8,014 bases of DNA from Actinomycetes bacterium (GTDB taxonomy: Bacteria; Actinomycetota; Actinomycetes; Actinomycetales; Cellulomonadaceae): positions 1 to 8,014 of the forward strand of contig JAEWCA010000337.1 of NCBI GenBank assembly GCA_023390875.1, given 5' to 3'. The translations under genes were made by a program, and so were the position numbers. Below the pieces are notes generated by a model. It did no database searches and was not told the DNA's origin. It saw only the letters and a list, made by a program, of their open reading frames with translations. Positions 5,630 to 8,014 of the stretch are shown here, one piece after another (the stretch's first letter is position 1; each line of letters starts with the position of its first letter).

Positions 5630-8014
5630 TGACCCGGTCCTCGATCGACCCCACCGTGCTCGTCGGCAAGCTCGACCTCGAGACGAAGGTCCGCCTGCTC
5701 ACCGGGGCCGCCGCGTTCACGCTGCACCCCGAGGAGTCGATCGGGCTCGGCGAGATCAACCTGTCCGACGGCCCCACGGGCGTGCGCGGCCTCAAGTTCA
5801 GCGGCGGCCGCCAGGTGGCCCTGTTCCCCAACGCGACGCTGCTCGCGTCCGCGTGGGACGAGGAGACGACCGCCGAGGTGGGCCGCATGCTCGCCGAGGA
5901 GGCGCTCGCGCAGGACATCCACGTGGTGCTCGGCCCGACGATCAACCTGCACCGCTCGGCGCTCGGCGGCCGCCTTTTCGAGGCGTACTCCGAGGACCCG
6001 CTGCTCACCGGCAAGCTCGCCGCGTCGTACGTGCGCGGCCTGCAGCAGCTCGCGATCGGCGCGTGCCTCAAGCACCTCGTCGCGAACGAGTCGGAGACGG
6101 CCCGCAACACCATGAACTCGGTGGTCGACGCCAAGACGCTGCGTGAGCTGTACCTGCTGCCGTTCGAGATCGCGACGTCCGAGTCGGACCCGTGGTCGAT
6201 GATGGCCGCGTACAACGACGTCAACGGCGTCGCCGCGACCGAGCACGACCACGTGATCAACGAGGTGGTCAAGGGCGAGTGGGGCTACACCGGCCTCATC
6301 ATGTCCGACTGGTTCGCGACGAAGACGGCCGCACCCGCCGCCGCCGGCGGCCTGGACCTGGTGATGCCCGGGCCCGACGGGCCGTGGGGGCAGACGCTCG
6401 TCGACGCGGTCCGGGCCGGTGAGCTCGACGAGTCCGTGGTCGACGAGCACGTGCACCGCCTGCTGGTCCTCGCCGACCGGGTGGGCATGCTCGGCCAGGT
6501 CCGCGAGCTCCCCGCCGACCTGCCCGCGCCCGACAGCGACGTCCGTCGGGAGCAGCTCACCCGGCTCGCCGCCCGCGGGATCACGGTTCTGACGAACGAC
6601 GACACCCTGCCGCTGGCGCGCGACACGACGGTCGCGCTCGTCGGCCGGCACGCGCTCGAGACCATCGACATGGGCGGCGGCTCGGCGCAGGTCAACCCGC
6701 CGTACCAGGTCAGCGTCGCGGAGGGCCTCACCGCGCTGCTCGGCGACCAGGTGCAGGTCGTCGACGGTGTCGAGGTGCGCAACCGGCCCGTCGCCGCCCG
6801 GCCGGGCTTCGTGCTCGACCCGACGACCGGCAACCCCGGCGTGCACGTCACGCTGCTCGCGGCCGACGGCACGGTGCTCGACGAGCGGCACGACGCGCCC
6901 TCGACGCTCATGGTCGGGTTCGACGACGACTTCACCGAGCCGGTCGCCACGGTCCGCCTGCGGGCCCGGGTCGCGGCCGAGGGCCCCGTCGAGGTCGGCG
7001 TCATCGGCGTCGGTGCCTGGGACCTGACGGTCGGCGGCTCGTCGCGCCGGTTCGAGCTGCGGTCGTCCGGCGGGTTCGCCGAGGAGATGCTCGCGCCGCC
7101 GGTCGAGCTCGGCACGGTCGACGTGTCGGGTGACGACATCATCGACGGCGCGGTGGTGCTGCGGCCGCCGGCCTCGACCGACGTGGTCGACAGCGCCCAG
7201 GACATCGACGCCACGGCCAACCCGCTCGCGGGCGTCGGGCTGTTCGGGCTCGTCGCGCGTCCCGCGCCGCGGCCCGTCGACGAGGTGCTCGCGGAGGCCG
7301 CCGCCGCGGCCGCGGGTGCCGACGTCGCCGTGGTCGTCGTCGGGCTCACCGAGGAGCAGGAGACGGAGTCCGTCGACAAGTCGACGCTCGCCCTCCCCGG
7401 CGCGCAGGACGCGCTGGTCAGCGCCGTCGCCGCCGCGGCCCGCCGCACGGTCGTCGTGGTGAACGCCGCGACCCCGGTGCTCATGCCGTGGCTCGACGAG
7501 GTCGACGCCGTGCTGTGGGCCGGCCTGCCCGGCCAGGAGGGCGGCCACGCGGTCGCCGCCGCGCTGCTCGGCGACATCGAGCCGTCCGGTCGCCTCGTCA
7601 CGACGTTCCCCGTCGCCGACGGCGCCGCCCCCGCGTGGGACGTGACGCCGGTCGACGGTGACGTCGAGTACACCGAGGGCACGTTCATCGGCTACCGCGG
7701 CCACTGGGCCGGCACCGCGCCGACGCCCGCGTTCTGGCTCGGTCACGGCCTCGGCTACTCGACGTGGTCCTACACCGACGCGTCCGTCTCCACCGGCGGG
7801 CCGTCGCCCGCCGTCTCCGTCACCGTGACCAACACGGGTGAGCGGGAGTCGCGCGAGGTCGTGCAGGTGTACCTCGAGCCGTCGTCGTCCGACGAGCCCG
7901 TGCGGCTGGTCGGCTGGGCGTCCGTGACGCTCGGCGCGGGCGACTCGGCCCGCGTGCGGGTGCAGACGGACGCGCGCCTGTGGCGCGCGTGGGACGACGC
8001 GGCCGGCTCGTGGT
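5629..8014 (+). CDS. Glycoside hydrolase family 3 beta-glycosidase with PA14-like insert (3' end cut off)
   Basis: 795 codons are visible, with no stop before the window ends; relatives of this layout are slightly longer, so only a short C-terminal piece should be missing. The start ATG overlaps the transporter stop (TGATG) and has GAAGG 7 bases upstream. The GH3 catalytic barrel (about 15-290) shows LSDGPTGVRG (45-54), INLHRSALGGRLFEAYSEDP (105-124), CLKHLVANESETAR (146-159) and MSDW (225-228), whose D227 is the predicted nucleophile. The second domain is interrupted by a PA14-like beta-rich insert (about 390-500) and resumes to E580, the predicted acid/base, in ETESVDK (578-584). A fibronectin-III-like domain begins near 720. 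No signal peptide is present, so the enzyme is probably cytoplasmic and cleaves sugars imported by the adjacent carrier. Beta-glucosidase is most likely; beta-xylosidase or another aryl-glycosidase is possible. Confidence 0.95.
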   Translation, partial: MTRSSIDPTVLVGKLDLETKVRLLTGAAAFTLHPEESIGLGEINLSDGPTGVRGLKFSGGRQVALFPNATLLASAWDEETTAEVGRMLAEEALAQDIHVVLGPTINLHRSALGGRLFEAYSEDPLLTGKLAASYVRGLQQLAIGACLKHLVANESETARNTMNSVVDAKTLRELYLLPFEIATSESDPWSMMAAYNDVNGVAATEHDHVINEVVKGEWGYTGLIMSDWFATKTAAPAAAGGLDLVMPGPDGPWGQTLVDAVRAGELDESVVDEHVHRLLVLADRVGMLGQVRELPADLPAPDSDVRREQLTRLAARGITVLTNDDTLPLARDTTVALVGRHALETIDMGGGSAQVNPPYQVSVAEGLTALLGDQVQVVDGVEVRNRPVAARPGFVLDPTTGNPGVHVTLLAADGTVLDERHDAPSTLMVGFDDDFTEPVATVRLRARVAAEGPVEVGVIGVGAWDLTVGGSSRRFELRSSGGFAEEMLAPPVELGTVDVSGDDIIDGAVVLRPPASTDVVDSAQDIDATANPLAGVGLFGLVARPAPRPVDEVLAEAAAAAAGADVAVVVVGLTEEQETESVDKSTLALPGAQDALVSAVAAAARRTVVVVNAATPVLMPWLDEVDAVLWAGLPGQEGGHAVAAALLGDIEPSGRLVTTFPVADGAAPAWDVTPVDGDVEYTEGTFIGYRGHWAGTAPTPAFWLGHGLGYSTWSYTDASVSTGGPSPAVSVTVTNTGERESREVVQVYLEPSSSDEPVRLVGWASVTLGAGDSARVRVQTDARLWRAWDDAAGSW

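Noticed and set aside
5560..7746. A 728-residue minus-strand open frame over the GH3 gene
   Set aside because: Composition is the charged, repetitive pattern of an antisense shadow, while the + strand frame shows all GH3 motifs in order.

Overview
The window is very GC-rich, and its real genes have G or C at nearly every third codon position. The main gene families are a LacI regulator, a cytoplasmic family 3 glycoside hydrolase and a NYN/LOTUS protein, and the first transporter gene starts with GTG and appears to be leaderless. Together these suggest a high-GC actinobacterium, most likely a saccharolytic member of the Micrococcales such as Cellulomonas or a relative. The genus is an inference from style and gene content, not from a marker gene.

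Left part (1-3053, all on the + strand). The window opens with the last 67 codons of an unrecognised gene. A drug-efflux-type MFS transporter (272-1519) follows, with a promoter placed so that its transcript would begin at or next to the start codon. The 193-base gap after it holds a small GC hairpin and, at 1605-1651, a striking perfect 18-bp inverted repeat with an 11-base loop. Next is a NYN-domain (PIN-like nuclease fold) protein with a LOTUS-like middle domain (1713-3053).

Right part (3111-8014). This is a sugar-utilisation locus. A LacI-family repressor (minus strand, 3111-4112) is divergent from a two-gene unit. That unit encodes an MFS transporter resembling the sucrose/SLC45-type disaccharide carriers (4283-5629) and a family 3 beta-glycosidase with a PA14-like insertion (5629 to beyond the window edge). 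The last two genes overlap by one base and are almost certainly cotranscribed. The hydrolase has no signal peptide, so the simplest model is uptake of an intact disaccharide or glucoside followed by intracellular hydrolysis, with the LacI protein sensing the sugar.

The 170-base divergent control region contains three head-to-tail 13-bp units (4173-4211). The middle unit holds a perfect 12-bp palindrome with a central CG, the form expected of a LacI-family operator. The outer two are degenerate copies of it. The array lies upstream of a good -10 box for the repressor gene and overlaps a weaker candidate promoter for the transport/hydrolase unit, so it could control both directions.

The best candidates for something new are this triple operator array and the 18-bp palindrome before the NYN gene. 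No mobile element, CRISPR array, tRNA or rRNA is visible.
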